This document shows, piece by piece, positions 52,193 through 61,608 of a stretch of DNA of 64,000 nucleotides. Position numbers and translations under genes: made by a program. The stretch's first letter is position 1. Each line of letters starts with the position of its first letter. Below the pieces are notes generated by a model. The model had not been told where the DNA came from. It did not search any database and saw nothing but the letters and a program-made list of their open reading frames with translations. The DNA is from Nostoc sp. UHCC 0302 (GTDB lineage: Bacteria > Cyanobacteriota > Cyanobacteriia > Cyanobacteriales > Nostocaceae). Location: the NCBI RefSeq assembly GCF_038096175.1, contig NZ_CP151099.1, forward strand, positions 2,110,501 through 2,174,500, in the 5' to 3' direction.

Positions 52193-52797
52193 AATTGATA
52201 ATTAGTAGTTTCATATTAATTACGGTTTAATTTCTTTGATGCCACAAACTAATTTGGCAATAGTTTAAGTTACTTTATAAGTTTTATCAAAATTTAAATA
52301 TCTCTAAAGACAGATTCTTATGCTTAGACTAAAGCTTTAATTACAATATTGCTTCTCTCTAATGGATTAATATTTATTTATATCTAAAGACAGGTTAATA
52401 TTTCATTTCAATTTCATTTTTTCTTTCTATTATGTGAATTAGCCATATAATCTCTTTACAAGATTAACAAATAAATTTAACTTGGCATTTTTTATCAAGC
52501 CAGCAATTTGATTGTCTTAAAAAATATTTAATTTTTAACACACATACTTTTGTTTTGAACAGAAATAGTCTATTTTGATGCAATCTATATCTATGGTGCA
52601 ATGTTATTTGATATTAATAAAATAGAATTGACTTTATAATAATTAACTTCAATGTTGTATTTAGTAACTGATGAAAATAGCTAGAAATTTTACACTCAGT
52701 TTGTAGCACGACACCAAGTATACATTTACAGTATTTTTGTATTAATTTAAACCTGCTATTTATCGTCAGTAGCCAAGTTAAATAACAGGAGATTTCT
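52193..52797. other. Divergent intergenic region between GMC and lactonase genes
   Basis: AT-rich, 600 bp, no coding sequence seen. It contains the direct repeat at 52381-52417 and the segment CTTTACAAGATTAACAAATA near 52453, of which a near copy (CTACAAGATTAAGAAATAA) lies at 62998 upstream of the SDR gene. AGGAGAT sits 8 nt before ATG 52798. Confidence 0.55.
52381..52417 (-). promoter_or_regulatory. ATGAAAT-N4-ATGAAAT direct repeat upstream of the GMC gene
   Basis: On the minus strand ATGAAAT at 52417 and 52406 (11-bp period), a 12-13-nt spacer, and TTTAGATAT as a possible -10. It points to the GMC gene, about 190 nt before its start. Confidence 0.55.
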
Positions 52798-53727
52798 ATG
52801 CCTGAAGCTATTGAAATTTATGACGATCGCCTGCGTGCTATTGTACGCCCAGGAGCCTCAGTTCAAAAGCTTGCCACAGGTGCAGTCCATAGCGAGGGGC
52901 CTGTTTACTTTCATGAAGATGACAGTGTTGTGTGGAGCGATGCTCACGGCAACCGCCTGTTGCGGTGGAGTCCCACTGACAATGTGACTGTCTTACGAGA
53001 TCCATCTGATTACCAAAGTGGTAATTACCGCGACTTGGAAGGTCGTCTAGTTGCGTGTTCCTCTGGTTTGCGTGCTATTATCCGACGCGAACATGATAGT
53101 GAATGGAAGGTTTTAGTCGATCGCTACCAAGGCAAACGCCTGAATAGTCCAAATGATTTAGTAGTCAAAAGTGACGGCACAATTTGGTTCACCGATCCGC
53201 CTTATGGGATTACCGAGCCAAACCAAGGTTACGGCGGCGAACAGGAACAACCCGGAAGTTATGTGTATCGCTTTGACCCGGCAACAGGTGAGATTTATCC
53301 TGTAGTAACAGACATGGTGCGCCCGAATGGGTTGGCTTTCAGTCCAGACGAAAGCCTTTTGTATGTTTCAGATACAGCTGCCTTTAATATTCCTGGGGGG
53401 CCTCATCATATTCGTGTCTATGAGGTTGTGGGCAATCGCTATGTAAAGAATGGGCGTGTATTTGCAGTCATTGAGCCTGGACAACCGGATGGACTGCGGG
53501 TTGACGAACATGGCAATGTTTTTACTAGTTCTCAAGACAGTGTGCAGATATACGCCCCCGACGGAACTCGCTTAGGAAAAATTTTTGTACCGGAGACATC
53601 AGCTAACCTGACTTTCGGTGGTAAAGAAAGCGATTCCCTTTCAGGGACACTTCGTGAACGCTTATTTATCACAGCCGGTCATTCCTTATATGCTATCGAC
53701 CTTAATACCCGTGGTGTACAACAATGA
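52798..53727 (+). CDS. SMP-30/gluconolactonase-family lactonase
   Basis: 309 aa. Six-bladed propeller with GAVHSEGPVYFHEDDSVVWS, LNSPNDLVVKSDGTIWFTDP, DMVRPNGLAFSPDESLLYVS, GQPDGLRVDEHGNVFTSSQ. Glu in SEGP, Asn in SPND, and Asp in PDGL are the metal-binding residues of the family. It hydrolyses lactones such as gluconolactone, and the neighbouring GMC and SDR genes could supply them. No signal peptide. The stop overlaps the start of the DoxX gene as ATGA, so both are coupled. Confidence 0.92.
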   Translation: MPEAIEIYDDRLRAIVRPGASVQKLATGAVHSEGPVYFHEDDSVVWSDAHGNRLLRWSPTDNVTVLRDPSDYQSGNYRDLEGRLVACSSGLRAIIRREHDSEWKVLVDRYQGKRLNSPNDLVVKSDGTIWFTDPPYGITEPNQGYGGEQEQPGSYVYRFDPATGEIYPVVTDMVRPNGLAFSPDESLLYVSDTAAFNIPGGPHHIRVYEVVGNRYVKNGRVFAVIEPGQPDGLRVDEHGNVFTSSQDSVQIYAPDGTRLGKIFVPETSANLTFGGKESDSLSGTLRERLFITAGHSLYAIDLNTRGVQQ

Positions 53728-54266
53728 TTTATAAATTTGCGATTGGTGTAGTAATCGCTTTTTTCCTAGCTGCATTTAATTTCTCACAGCTAAGTCCACA
53801 CTTGTTCAGTTCACTTTCTCCTGTGTATCCTGACGGATTTCCAGGATTGGCATTTTTACTTCTCAGAGTTAGCGTTGGCTGGTTGTTTATACTACACGGC
53901 TATCCCAAGATAACGCATCTTCGACGGTGGGCTGAGTCTCTAAAAATGCCTGTCTTTCTTTGCTTTTTATCAGCTGCATCGATGTTAGGTGGCGGAATTT
54001 TTCTGATTATTGGATTCCTCACACTCTTAGCAACTTTGCCCATTCTCTGCTCAATGATTTTTGCAATATATTTGCATATATCTGGAAGTAAGCCTTTTGT
54101 AGCTCAAGATCCATACTTAATTCCTCAAGAACAGTATCAGGGTGCTTTAGGACAAGGTGAACCCCCAAGTTGGGAAAAGGCTTTTATGTATTGCGTTATG
54201 CTGATTGCGATCGCGGTTTTAGGCCCTGGTGCTTATTCGCTGGATGCTTTGATTTTTGGACGGTGA
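53724..54266 (+). CDS. DoxX-family membrane protein
   Basis: 180 aa. A signal-anchor (VIAFFLAAFNFSQLS), then the DoxX core FLLLRVSVGWLFILHGYPKI, SAASMLGGGIFLIIGFLTLL, IAIAVLGPGAYSLDALIFGR. The N-terminal extension before the first core helix is longer than in typical DoxX. In other bacteria DoxX proteins attach to quinone-linked oxidases or redox stress systems. It overlaps the lactonase gene by 4 nt; a quinone-linked role would fit the oxidase genes further on, but this is inferred. Confidence 0.85.
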   Translation: MIYKFAIGVVIAFFLAAFNFSQLSPHLFSSLSPVYPDGFPGLAFLLLRVSVGWLFILHGYPKITHLRRWAESLKMPVFLCFLSAASMLGGGIFLIIGFLTLLATLPILCSMIFAIYLHISGSKPFVAQDPYLIPQEQYQGALGQGEPPSWEKAFMYCVMLIAIAVLGPGAYSLDALIFGR

Positions 54267-54271
54267 AAACT

Positions 54272-54376
54272 ATGCAACTGAATCACCAAAACAGTGCTGA
54301 ATTTTCATCTGTAGTCATGAGGAAGTCATGGCATGAAGTCGCTTCACAGGATCAATATTGGCGTAGCCCATCGTAG
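54272..54376 (+). CDS. Possible small protein (34 aa) after the DoxX gene
   Basis: MQLNHQNSAEFSSVVMRKSW continues to a stop at 54374. It starts 5 nt after the DoxX stop without a clear ribosome site. It could be a small translationally coupled protein or a chance frame. I put it here because of its position in the operon. Confidence 0.3.
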   Translation: MQLNHQNSAEFSSVVMRKSWHEVASQDQYWRSPS

Positions 54377-54675
54377 ATATCCTTTTTTGACACAATAAAT
54401 ATTGAAATGGCTGCGAGATAGTCGCAGCCCATATTCAAATAGAAAAGGTTAGTTTATAGGACTAGTACCGCTTCGCGTAATTCGTAATTCGTAATTATCG
54501 TTGCGTAAGGGTTTTAGACATTTCAAATGGTCTGTTTATTTCCGCCCTACTGTACTAGCCCTTTCAAGGTGAGCAAAAATTTTGCTCAAAAAATTCCTCT
54601 TTAATCTCTTGACTCTGTGTTCTCTGCGTCTCTGTGGTTAAATAAATTACTTTTGAACAAGTCAAGTAAATCATC
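54377..54675. other. Intergenic region with a hairpin and dispersed repeats
   Basis: A hairpin at 54409-54429 ends the lactonase-DoxX operon. Then come AATTCGTAATTCGTAATTATC near 54480 and TCTCTGCGTCTCTGTGGTTA near 54630, both commonplace cyanobacterial repeats. No gene is seen. Confidence 0.5.
54409..54429 (+). terminator. Hairpin after the lactonase-DoxX operon
   Basis: GGCTGCGA pairs with TCGCAGCC over a five-base loop GATAG. No T run follows, so it may be a weak or bidirectional stop. Confidence 0.5.
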
Positions 54676-55083
54676 TTATCTTAAAGATGCTAAAGTCCGC
54701 TGTCCAATTATTCCGTCTGCTTTTAATCCTTTAGACCTTTGAAATTTGATCACTGCTGAACGTGTCTTGTTATCAAAGACACCATTCACATTTCCGGTAT
54801 AGAATCCTTGTTGCTTTAAAGCATTCTGAGCAGTTTTGACTGCTTCTCCCCTGCTACCTACTGTGAGTACATTACTACGCTTAACTGCTGTACTATTAGA
54901 CTTGCGTTTGGCATTAACCTTGGGAATAGCATTAGGCTTTTTCATGGTGTTGCCTTGCTGAGGATTTTGTGCAACCTGAGTAGCGGCAGCCAAATTGTGG
55001 CTTTTATTATTGGTTAAAGAGTAACTAGGCAAAGCAGTAGTTAGAGTCAGAGCAGGGATTAAAGCAAATACTTTCCAATTCAT
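54676..55083 (-). CDS. Secreted peptidoglycan-binding domain protein
   Basis: 135 aa with a signal peptide (MNWKVFALIPALTLTTALPS), a lysine-rich linker (KKPNAIPKVNAKRKSNST), and a C-terminal peptidoglycan-binding domain: VLTVGSRGEAVKTAQNALKQ, QGFYTGNVNGVFDNKTRSAV, IKFQRSKGLKADGIIGQRTL. The domain should anchor the protein to the wall. It has no catalytic part, so it is an adaptor or regulator of unknown role. Confidence 0.88.
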   Translation of the reverse strand: MNWKVFALIPALTLTTALPSYSLTNNKSHNLAAATQVAQNPQQGNTMKKPNAIPKVNAKRKSNSTAVKRSNVLTVGSRGEAVKTAQNALKQQGFYTGNVNGVFDNKTRSAVIKFQRSKGLKADGIIGQRTLASLR

Positions 55084-55302
55084 TCTCTTATTCCTTTCAA
55101 ACTATGAGAGATTTTGCAATTTTAATTTGAAGAGTCATGCTATGAAGGCTTGTACCTGATAGTGATTCTCTTCGATCAACTCTGGTGTGTGATATTTGCT
55201 ATAGAGCGAGTCTATTGCCTATCCCAGAGCTATAGCATCACACGTTATATTGACAGAGTTATTGCAAAAATGTGATAAGAGTGTGACAAAAGCATGACTA
55301 AT

Positions 55303-56265
55303 TCATGTGTCGGTAACAAGCAATATAGCGTGTCCGTCAGGATCTTTAACTAAGTAACCCTTGTGATCGCAACTTCCACTAACCGTAAACTGTACAATCC
55401 CTGACGATACAAATCGAACTCCATTTGACCGTAGTATCTCTACCGTCTGCTCAAGATTATTTACAACTAGCTCAATTTGGATATGTGCAATATCGCAACT
55501 TTTCCAGTCACTCGGCATTGGGCGGCCTTTTCCAGGCAAAATATAGTCTAATAGTTCAATTCCTACACCATCTTGAATAGGTCGCAGTGCTGTAATTTTG
55601 ACTTCAGCTCCTGGTAAATTATCCAAGCGAGATTGGGTTGCACGCCAGTTGAGACTGCGGCTATCAATTTGCATTCCCAGGAGGTTGCAGTAAAAGTGTA
55701 GACTCTGCTCGGTATTGGAAATAGCGATCGCACTATGGTCAATTCCCAAAAACAAGCGATGGTTTTTCTGATGCCATTTCTTTTTTCCTTTATCAGGCGG
55801 AAACCAAATTAACTCTAAATCATGACCATCAGGGTCTTTAAACTTGAAGGCGCGGACACCACCAGATGCTTCATTATCAACTGGTATTGTCTGCGGTGCA
55901 ACAGAAATTGGTTCAACGGGAAATGAACGCAAGTGAGCATAAGCGCGATCCATATCACTCACTACAATCGCCAGATGTTGAAACCACAAATCATTACTTT
56001 GTGAATCGCTGGGGATGGGTTTACCCTGAATATTAAGATACTCCATCAACTCGATAAGTTCATCACCTAATCGTAAAGTTACAATGCGAATTTTTGCCCC
56101 AGTCACACCTTCTAAGTCGCTGTAATCCTGTCCTTCAACAGTAATGTCAGAAACTAGTTCAAACAAGAGTGCTTGTGTATAAAATTCCAAAGAGCGATTG
56201 CAGCTTGTTACTGTTAAGTAAATAGCTCTAATTCTATGTACTTGTACATCGGTTTGACTAGACAT
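55303..56265 (-). CDS. VOC-superfamily protein with two glyoxalase-like domains
   Basis: 320 aa with two related vicinal-oxygen-chelate modules: residues about 8-155 (AIYLTVTSCNRSLEFYTQAL, LEGVTGAKIRIVTLRLGDEL, FKDPDGHDLELIWFP) and 172-315 (GIDHSAIAISNTEQSLHFYC, LPGAEVKITALRP, VKDPDGHAILLV). Each has the PDGH-x-L/I-L motif. The function could be a dioxygenase, glyoxalase or resistance protein; the substrate is unknown. It lies on the same strand as the NDH-2-like gene 85 nt upstream of it in the coding direction. Confidence 0.82.
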   Translation of the reverse strand: MSSQTDVQVHRIRAIYLTVTSCNRSLEFYTQALLFELVSDITVEGQDYSDLEGVTGAKIRIVTLRLGDELIELMEYLNIQGKPIPSDSQSNDLWFQHLAIVVSDMDRAYAHLRSFPVEPISVAPQTIPVDNEASGGVRAFKFKDPDGHDLELIWFPPDKGKKKWHQKNHRLFLGIDHSAIAISNTEQSLHFYCNLLGMQIDSRSLNWRATQSRLDNLPGAEVKITALRPIQDGVGIELLDYILPGKGRPMPSDWKSCDIAHIQIELVVNNLEQTVEILRSNGVRFVSSGIVQFTVSGSCDHKGYLVKDPDGHAILLVTDT

Positions 56266-56349
56266 ATTTAGCAGCCTTTGTACTTATAATTAACGTTCTC
56301 TTGAAGGAGATTATGTCAGGGTTAAAAGCTTATTACCACTCCCCACTCT

Positions 56350-57717
56350 TTATTTACTTTTCTCCTCATCTCCCAACATTTTTAATAATTTTCTGGCAAC
56401 TAAAGCGCCTACAACTCCTGCACCAACTACTTCCACTGCTTGCACGACTTTTTTCCCTACATCGTGAGGGTCAAGGTGGTGATGGAAAATCTCTTCATCC
56501 ACCCATTCTGTTGTTGCTTGAAAGTCATGAATTGGTGTTGGCAATAGCGTTAAATAAGTGCCTTGACGGATTAAATGCCCAGATTCGCCTGCAACTTCAA
56601 AAACATTGAAAAGGTTAGCAGCAGCATCATTTAACCCCAATTTTAAGAGAGTTCCGCGTATATTTACCTTTGCTGGCTTAAGGTCTTCTCCGAGAGCGAT
56701 CGCTTTCAAATTCTGGGCAATATTAGCTCCTTGTTGATAAGCAACTTGGGCTGTAGGTGGTAGCGAATTCTCCTGAACTGCTGCACAATCACCGCCCGCA
56801 AAAACTTCTGGAAAGTCGAGCAATTGCATGGTGGGAGTGACTAGGGGACGGTTATGATGATCTCGATGTTCTTTGGGAATTGGTAAGTCTTGAATTAGTG
56901 GATGAGTGGAAGTACCAGCTGTCCAAATTGTGGTGTATGTTGGCAGTATGTTAACTTGATTATTGCTCTTATATTCAATTGTGTTAGGGTGAACAGCAGT
57001 GGCTTCTGCTCCCGTAAGGATTTCAATTGGTATAGTACGTTTTTGTAATTCTTTCTCAGCAATTGGACGTAGTGGATCGTTAATATCGCCATCAAGGATT
57101 TTTTGACCATGATTGAGCAATACCACGCGAATTTCACTCGAATTGCCTCCTAAAGCGCTATACCAATGTGGGAGGAAATCAGCTAAGGTTGTCGCCATTT
57201 CTACACCACTTGCACCACCACCAACTATGACTACTGTTAATAGTTTTCGGCGTTGTTCTACATCTTCCGTTTGGATGGCTTTTTGCAAACAGTCACGTAA
57301 ATGACGGTCAAGAGCGATCGCATCTGCTTGCGTCCAGAAAGGAAAGGCATTTTCTCTAGCACCTTCAACTTGATGATAGCCAGTAACACTGCCCAAAGCT
57401 AATACTAAGTTGCTGTAGTTGTAAGAGTTTCCCGAAGCTAATTTAACTTCCCGTTGGTGCAAGTCTATTGATTGCACTGTATCTTGCACAAAGATGACAC
57501 CACTGCCTTTAAGTAGTTCCGAAAAGCGAGGAACTACCTGAAAGCTATCCATCTCGCCATCGAAATATTCATATAGTAATGGCTTAAAGCAAAATCGCTC
57601 ATCTTTATCAATCAAGATCACAGAACGAGGATAGTGTTCGTGAGCTAAATGTAAGGCTGTAAATAACCCGGTAAAACCACCACCGATAATCACAGTTTGA
57701 TAAACTGGACTGTTCAT
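56350..57717 (-). CDS. NDH-2-like NAD(P)H dehydrogenase
   Basis: 455 aa. Two Rossmann motifs: VIIGGGFTGLFTALHLA (FAD) near the N-terminus and VIVGGGASGVEMATTLAD (NAD(P)H) near residue 165, then TAGTSTHPLIQDLPIPK and the FAGGDCAAVQ segment typical of type II dehydrogenases. The C-terminal section VVQAVEVVGAGVVGALVARK is Gly/Val-rich and may bind the membrane. It transfers electrons from NAD(P)H to quinone without pumping protons. It lies 90 nt from the oxidase operon in the same direction, so it could feed that oxidase. Confidence 0.88.
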   Translation of the reverse strand: MNSPVYQTVIIGGGFTGLFTALHLAHEHYPRSVILIDKDERFCFKPLLYEYFDGEMDSFQVVPRFSELLKGSGVIFVQDTVQSIDLHQREVKLASGNSYNYSNLVLALGSVTGYHQVEGARENAFPFWTQADAIALDRHLRDCLQKAIQTEDVEQRRKLLTVVIVGGGASGVEMATTLADFLPHWYSALGGNSSEIRVVLLNHGQKILDGDINDPLRPIAEKELQKRTIPIEILTGAEATAVHPNTIEYKSNNQVNILPTYTTIWTAGTSTHPLIQDLPIPKEHRDHHNRPLVTPTMQLLDFPEVFAGGDCAAVQENSLPPTAQVAYQQGANIAQNLKAIALGEDLKPAKVNIRGTLLKLGLNDAAANLFNVFEVAGESGHLIRQGTYLTLLPTPIHDFQATTEWVDEEIFHHHLDPHDVGKKVVQAVEVVGAGVVGALVARKLLKMLGDEEKSK

Positions 57718-57806
57718 AAAATATTCTCCAAACTCTTGATAAAGAGTGTATAGTCAGGATTTTTGCCAGAAGTATATTGATTTACAAAAGACTAATCACT
57801 GATTTG

Positions 57807-58052
57807 CTATACGAATAAAAACAAAGCAATTAAAAATATACTGATAATAAGAGCGAATGCAATAGCATATTCAACTCTCCGACTAAAAAATCCTACAGCA
57901 GCAATTAGAGCGATCGCTAGCCCAATAATGCCAGCATATTGCTCTTTTTGTAACCCGCGTGCAATTAGTGGATCTTTACCTGGTGCTGGAGTTTCTTGAA
58001 CTGCTTTTGGTGCGAGTTCTGAGGCTGGTATTTCTTGTAAGAATAGATTCAT
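57807..58052 (-). CDS. Small membrane protein of the oxidase operon
   Basis: About 81 aa from ATG 58052 (AAGGAG precedes; a TTG immediately upstream is in frame). A polar N-terminal third is followed by two membrane helices, YAGIIGLAIALIAAVGFF and EYAIAFALIISIFLIALFLF. This size and topology fit a subunit IV-like or assembly protein of cyanobacterial haem-copper oxidases. It follows ctaE by 35 nt and completes the operon. Confidence 0.7.
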   Translation of the reverse strand: MNLFLQEIPASELAPKAVQETPAPGKDPLIARGLQKEQYAGIIGLAIALIAAVGFFSRRVEYAIAFALIISIFLIALFLFV

Positions 58053-58089
58053 CAAATTACTCCTTAAAATACTGACATTTCTGAATTTT

Positions 58090-58755
58090 TTACGCTCGCC
58101 AAAGGTAGAGAAGTGAGAAAAGAAAGACCCAAACTACATCAACAAAGTGCCAAAACAGAGTAGTCGCACTTGTTCCGAAGTGAGTTTTATTATAGTTGCC
58201 TGGAATAAATGAGCGAATCAGCATAATTATCTGAAGCACAACACCAGCCAGTACGTGTAGACCGTGGAAACCTGTTAGTAAGTAAAATGTCGAACCAACT
58301 AATCCTGTAGTAATCTTGAAGTCGAGACTTTTCCACTCAATTAGCAGACCAACTAAGAAGTAGCTCCCCATTGCGATCGTTATTAACCATAGCCAACGAA
58401 ATTTCTTGAGTTGATTACGCTTGAGGGCATTTTCTGCTGGTTGAATGACAAAGCTGCTAGAAAGTAATACTACCGTATTAATAACCACAATTGTAGACAA
58501 TTCTGGCCCAGAAATACCGGGTGGTAGCCAGTTTTTAGTAGTCAGTCGTAGAGCAACATAAGTAAAGATAAAACTCAAAAATATGATGCTTTCTGACAGC
58601 AGGAACACGGTAAATCCGAACATTCCTTTACCATGATGATCTTCATGACTACCGCCACCACTTGGTAGGAAGCGCTGTAACCAATTTGGCAAGCGTCGCC
58701 GCCACAGATCAAAACGGATAGGACTTTCATCTATATGAATAGTGCGACGTTGCAT
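58090..58755 (-). CDS. ctaE: Haem-copper oxidase subunit III
   Basis: 221 aa with five membrane helices: MFGFTVFLLSESIIFLSFIF, STIVVINTVVLLSSSFV, LITIAMGSYFLVGLLIEW, STFYLLTGFHGLHVLAGVVL (His-Gly-Leu-His motif), and ATTLFWHFVDVVWVFLFSLL with the conserved Trp-His-Phe-x-Asp. All are cytochrome c oxidase subunit III landmarks. The N-terminal 40 residues are basic and hydrophilic. It lies downstream of ctaD, separated by a MITE. Confidence 0.92.
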   Translation of the reverse strand: MQRRTIHIDESPIRFDLWRRRLPNWLQRFLPSGGGSHEDHHGKGMFGFTVFLLSESIIFLSFIFTYVALRLTTKNWLPPGISGPELSTIVVINTVVLLSSSFVIQPAENALKRNQLKKFRWLWLITIAMGSYFLVGLLIEWKSLDFKITTGLVGSTFYLLTGFHGLHVLAGVVLQIIMLIRSFIPGNYNKTHFGTSATTLFWHFVDVVWVFLFSLLYLWRA

Positions 58756-58817
58756 AATTCGTAATACTCGCCAAAGGCGAGAAGCAAGCTACATAATTCG
58801 TAATTAAAATTTGTCTA

Positions 58818-58991
58818 AGAGGATGTTTGAAAAGTGGTGTGTTGTGATTTTAATCGAATTATTACCCCCCTTAATCCCTTCTTATAAAGGGGAGAAACAA
58901 GAAAATCCGGTTCCCTCCCCTTTATAAGGGGAGGGCTAGGGTGGGGGAAAAAATATTTGATACATCAATCATGACTTTTCAAACATCCTCT
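58818..58991. mobile_element. MITE with 18-bp perfect inverted repeats between ctaD and ctaE
   Basis: AGAGGATGTTTGAAAAGT (58818-58835) and its exact complement (58974-58991) enclose 138 bp of dispersed repeat (CCCCCCTTAATCCCTTC and its inverse). It inserts between two genes of one operon, so it may alter cotranscription of subunit III. Confidence 0.75.
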
Positions 58992-58997
58992 AACTCC

Positions 58998-60674
58998 TTA
59001 CTCATTGTTATTAGAATTTTCGATTATTGAGTACTTTGGATTGCCGTAGTCATAAGGAGGTCTTTTGACAATTGGAATCTCTTCAAAGTTATCTCGCGGA
59101 GGTGGTGAAGAGGTTGTCCATTCCAATCCAGTAGCGTGCCAAGGATTATCAACTGCCCGCGGGCCGTAAAGCCAAGAGCCTACTATGTTAGCAATAAAAG
59201 GTAGTGTGGATGCTCCTAGTAAGAATGATGCCAAGCTAGCGATAATGTTCCATCCTTGATATTGTGGATCGTAGGAAGAAACTCGGCGTAGCATTCCTTG
59301 TAAACCTAATGGGTGCATGGAGAAAAAGGTAATATTGGCAGGAATAAAGGTCAGCCAAAAATGTAACTTGCCCCAACCCTCAGCATACATTCTTCCAGTT
59401 ATTTTGGGAAACCAGTAGTAAATTGCCGCGAAGATTGCCATTGTAATCGTGTTAAAAACGATGTAGTGGAAGTGTCCCACAACAAAGTAAGTATTATTAA
59501 CGTGGATATCAAAGGGCGTGGCAGCAAGCATTACACCAGTAACACCGCCAAAAATAAACATGGCTGCACCTCCCATGGCAAACAGCATTGGTGTCTCTAG
59601 ATGTAGTTTGCTCCGCCAGATAGTGGCAGTCCAAGCGAAGGCTTTAATACCGGTAGGTATGGCAACTAACATTGAAGTAGCCATGAAGGTCATCCGCATC
59701 CAACCAGGGGTTGCACTGGTGAACATGTGATGTGCCCAAACGAAGATGCTGATAAAAGCAATACCCAAGGTTGCGAGCGCAACTGACCGATAGCCAAATA
59801 GGGGATTGCGAGAAAATGCAGGCAGAACCTCCGCAAAAATACCGAAGGCTGGTAGTGCCATGATATAAACTGCTGGGTGAGAGTAGAACCAAAATAGGTG
59901 TTGATAAATGATCGGATCGCCATTCCCGTCTGGTTTAAAGAATTGTGTACCGAAGGAGAGGTCAAACAACAGCAGGATCAATGCACCCGTCAAAGCAGGT
60001 AAATTAATTAGTTGCAATAACTGGGCGCTGAGAACCGACCAAACAAACACAGGCATCCGAAAAAATGTCATCCCTGGGGCGCGCATCCAAAAGATGGTTG
60101 TCATAAAGTTAACAGCCCCCATGATTGAAGAGATACCTATTAAAACTAGGCTGACTATCCAAATAAATTCACCGTTAATCAGTCCACCGCCTGGAATTTG
60201 CAGACTAATTGGCGGATAAGACCACCAGCCAGATTGTGCAGTGCCGTTTGGGACGAAGAAGCTAGATAGTAGTAAAAGACCTGCGGGTGGCAAAATCCAA
60301 AAAGAGATGGCGTTGAGCAAGGGAAAAGCCATGTCCCGCGCTCCAATCATTAGTGGTACTAAGTAGTTAGAAAGACCTGCATTGAAGGGAATAATCCACA
60401 GGAAAATCATGATTGTCCCGTGCATGGTGAACAAACCATTATAAAGCGGGCGATCGACCAGATTTGATTCTGGGGTGAGTAACTCAGCCCGAATCAGCAT
60501 CGCCAACAGTCCGCCAATCAGGAAGAACATGAAGGTCATCACCATATACTGAATTCCAATCACCTTATGATCGGTGTTGAAGGTGAAATATTGTTGCCAA
60601 TTATTACCCTCTTGATTCTGGGAATTTTCCGATTCTCGATCCCCGGTAATTTCTTGACTAAAATCATGTGTCAT
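58998..60674 (-). CDS. ctaD: Haem-copper oxidase subunit I
   Basis: About 558 aa from ATG 60674 (MTHDFSQEI); a longer frame from 60773 overlaps ctaC and is unlikely. Twelve helices with LYNGLFTMHGTIMIFLW (haem ligand His), WFYSHPAVYIMALPAFGIFA (Cu_B His and cross-linked Tyr), VWAHHMFTS (Cu_B His-His), and TYFVVGHFHYIVF (haem His pair). All catalytic histidines are present. The start overlaps the end of ctaC by 11 nt. Together with a CuA-less subunit II it forms an alternative (quinol-type) terminal oxidase. Confidence 0.94.
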   Translation of the reverse strand: MTHDFSQEITGDRESENSQNQEGNNWQQYFTFNTDHKVIGIQYMVMTFMFFLIGGLLAMLIRAELLTPESNLVDRPLYNGLFTMHGTIMIFLWIIPFNAGLSNYLVPLMIGARDMAFPLLNAISFWILPPAGLLLLSSFFVPNGTAQSGWWSYPPISLQIPGGGLINGEFIWIVSLVLIGISSIMGAVNFMTTIFWMRAPGMTFFRMPVFVWSVLSAQLLQLINLPALTGALILLLFDLSFGTQFFKPDGNGDPIIYQHLFWFYSHPAVYIMALPAFGIFAEVLPAFSRNPLFGYRSVALATLGIAFISIFVWAHHMFTSATPGWMRMTFMATSMLVAIPTGIKAFAWTATIWRSKLHLETPMLFAMGGAAMFIFGGVTGVMLAATPFDIHVNNTYFVVGHFHYIVFNTITMAIFAAIYYWFPKITGRMYAEGWGKLHFWLTFIPANITFFSMHPLGLQGMLRRVSSYDPQYQGWNIIASLASFLLGASTLPFIANIVGSWLYGPRAVDNPWHATGLEWTTSSPPPRDNFEEIPIVKRPPYDYGNPKYSIIENSNNNE

Positions 60675-61584
60675 TATTTTGCTTCCTTTTATTGGCAATG
60701 CCAGGTTGAGCAGGTGTGACGGTGTTCCAGCCGCTATTAAACAATGTTTTTGGTGGTTGGATATTTTCGGCAACTGCCTGATTTGCTGGAGTTTGTTCGC
60801 TATTAGCAGTTTGCGTGAGCCATTGGTTATATTGATCTAGGGATTCAACGTATACATCCGTTTCCATTAAGGCAAAGTAAGTACCGCTAAATTGAGAATC
60901 TTTCAGCCGATATTTGCCTGAGCGAATCGGTGTTAGCACAATATCAATGTCGCGCCCTGGAATAATATCCTGCTTTAAGCGAAACTCAGGGACGTAGAAA
61001 CCGTGGATTACATCCTGCGCTTGCAGATTTAAGCGAGTGCTACGATTGATCGGCAGATGCAGTTGATTACTAGTAACATTATTTGGATAACGAAAAGACC
61101 AATCCCACTGCTTAACGAAAACATCAATAGTCTCAGATGCAGGTTTAGGGACATCGCTGACGGTTGCAGCATAAGCAGGTGCAGATTCAAGGGGTGTATG
61201 CAAATGCACGATTTGCTTTAGACCTAAAATATTTAACTGCTGATAAATATTAAAGCTTTGAAAGGCAATCCACACTACTAACAAAGTTGGGGTTGCTGTC
61301 CACAATATTTCTAGCCTCGCATCACCTCTAGAGGGGTGTCCCTCGGTGTAGTCTTCTGGTGGGGCGCGATGGAAAGCGATCGCATAAATCATGATGCCAA
61401 TTAGCCCAAGTAAGATAAATGCTCCAATTGAGACTAAGAAGCTAAATAAATCATCTACCCGTTGTGCTTCTGCTGTAGCTTGCGGAGGCATCCAAGAAAA
61501 TGCCTGCTGCCCAATCCACCGACTGACGACGAGCAGCACTGCTACATAAACCGCTATTAATACATATTCAAAAACACTAAACAT
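60664..61584 (-). CDS. ctaC: Oxidase subunit II lacking the CuA site (quinol-type)
   Basis: About 306 aa from ATG 61584. Two N-terminal helices and a periplasmic cupredoxin domain with WDWSFRYPNN and HGFYVPEFRLKQDIIPGRDI. The CuA loop, normally C-x3-C-x3-H-x2-M, reads DSQFSGTYFALM: Cys to Asp, Cys to Ser and His to Phe, with only Met kept. So no CuA, and electrons should come from quinol instead of cytochrome c. This matches the cyanobacterial alternative respiratory terminal oxidase (ARTO/cox3). It precedes ctaD with an 11-nt overlap. Confidence 0.9.
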   Translation of the reverse strand: MFSVFEYVLIAVYVAVLLVVSRWIGQQAFSWMPPQATAEAQRVDDLFSFLVSIGAFILLGLIGIMIYAIAFHRAPPEDYTEGHPSRGDARLEILWTATPTLLVVWIAFQSFNIYQQLNILGLKQIVHLHTPLESAPAYAATVSDVPKPASETIDVFVKQWDWSFRYPNNVTSNQLHLPINRSTRLNLQAQDVIHGFYVPEFRLKQDIIPGRDIDIVLTPIRSGKYRLKDSQFSGTYFALMETDVYVESLDQYNQWLTQTANSEQTPANQAVAENIQPPKTLFNSGWNTVTPAQPGIANKRKQNNDT

Positions 61585-61608
61585 AAAATTCAATAAATTC
61601 TCGTTTAA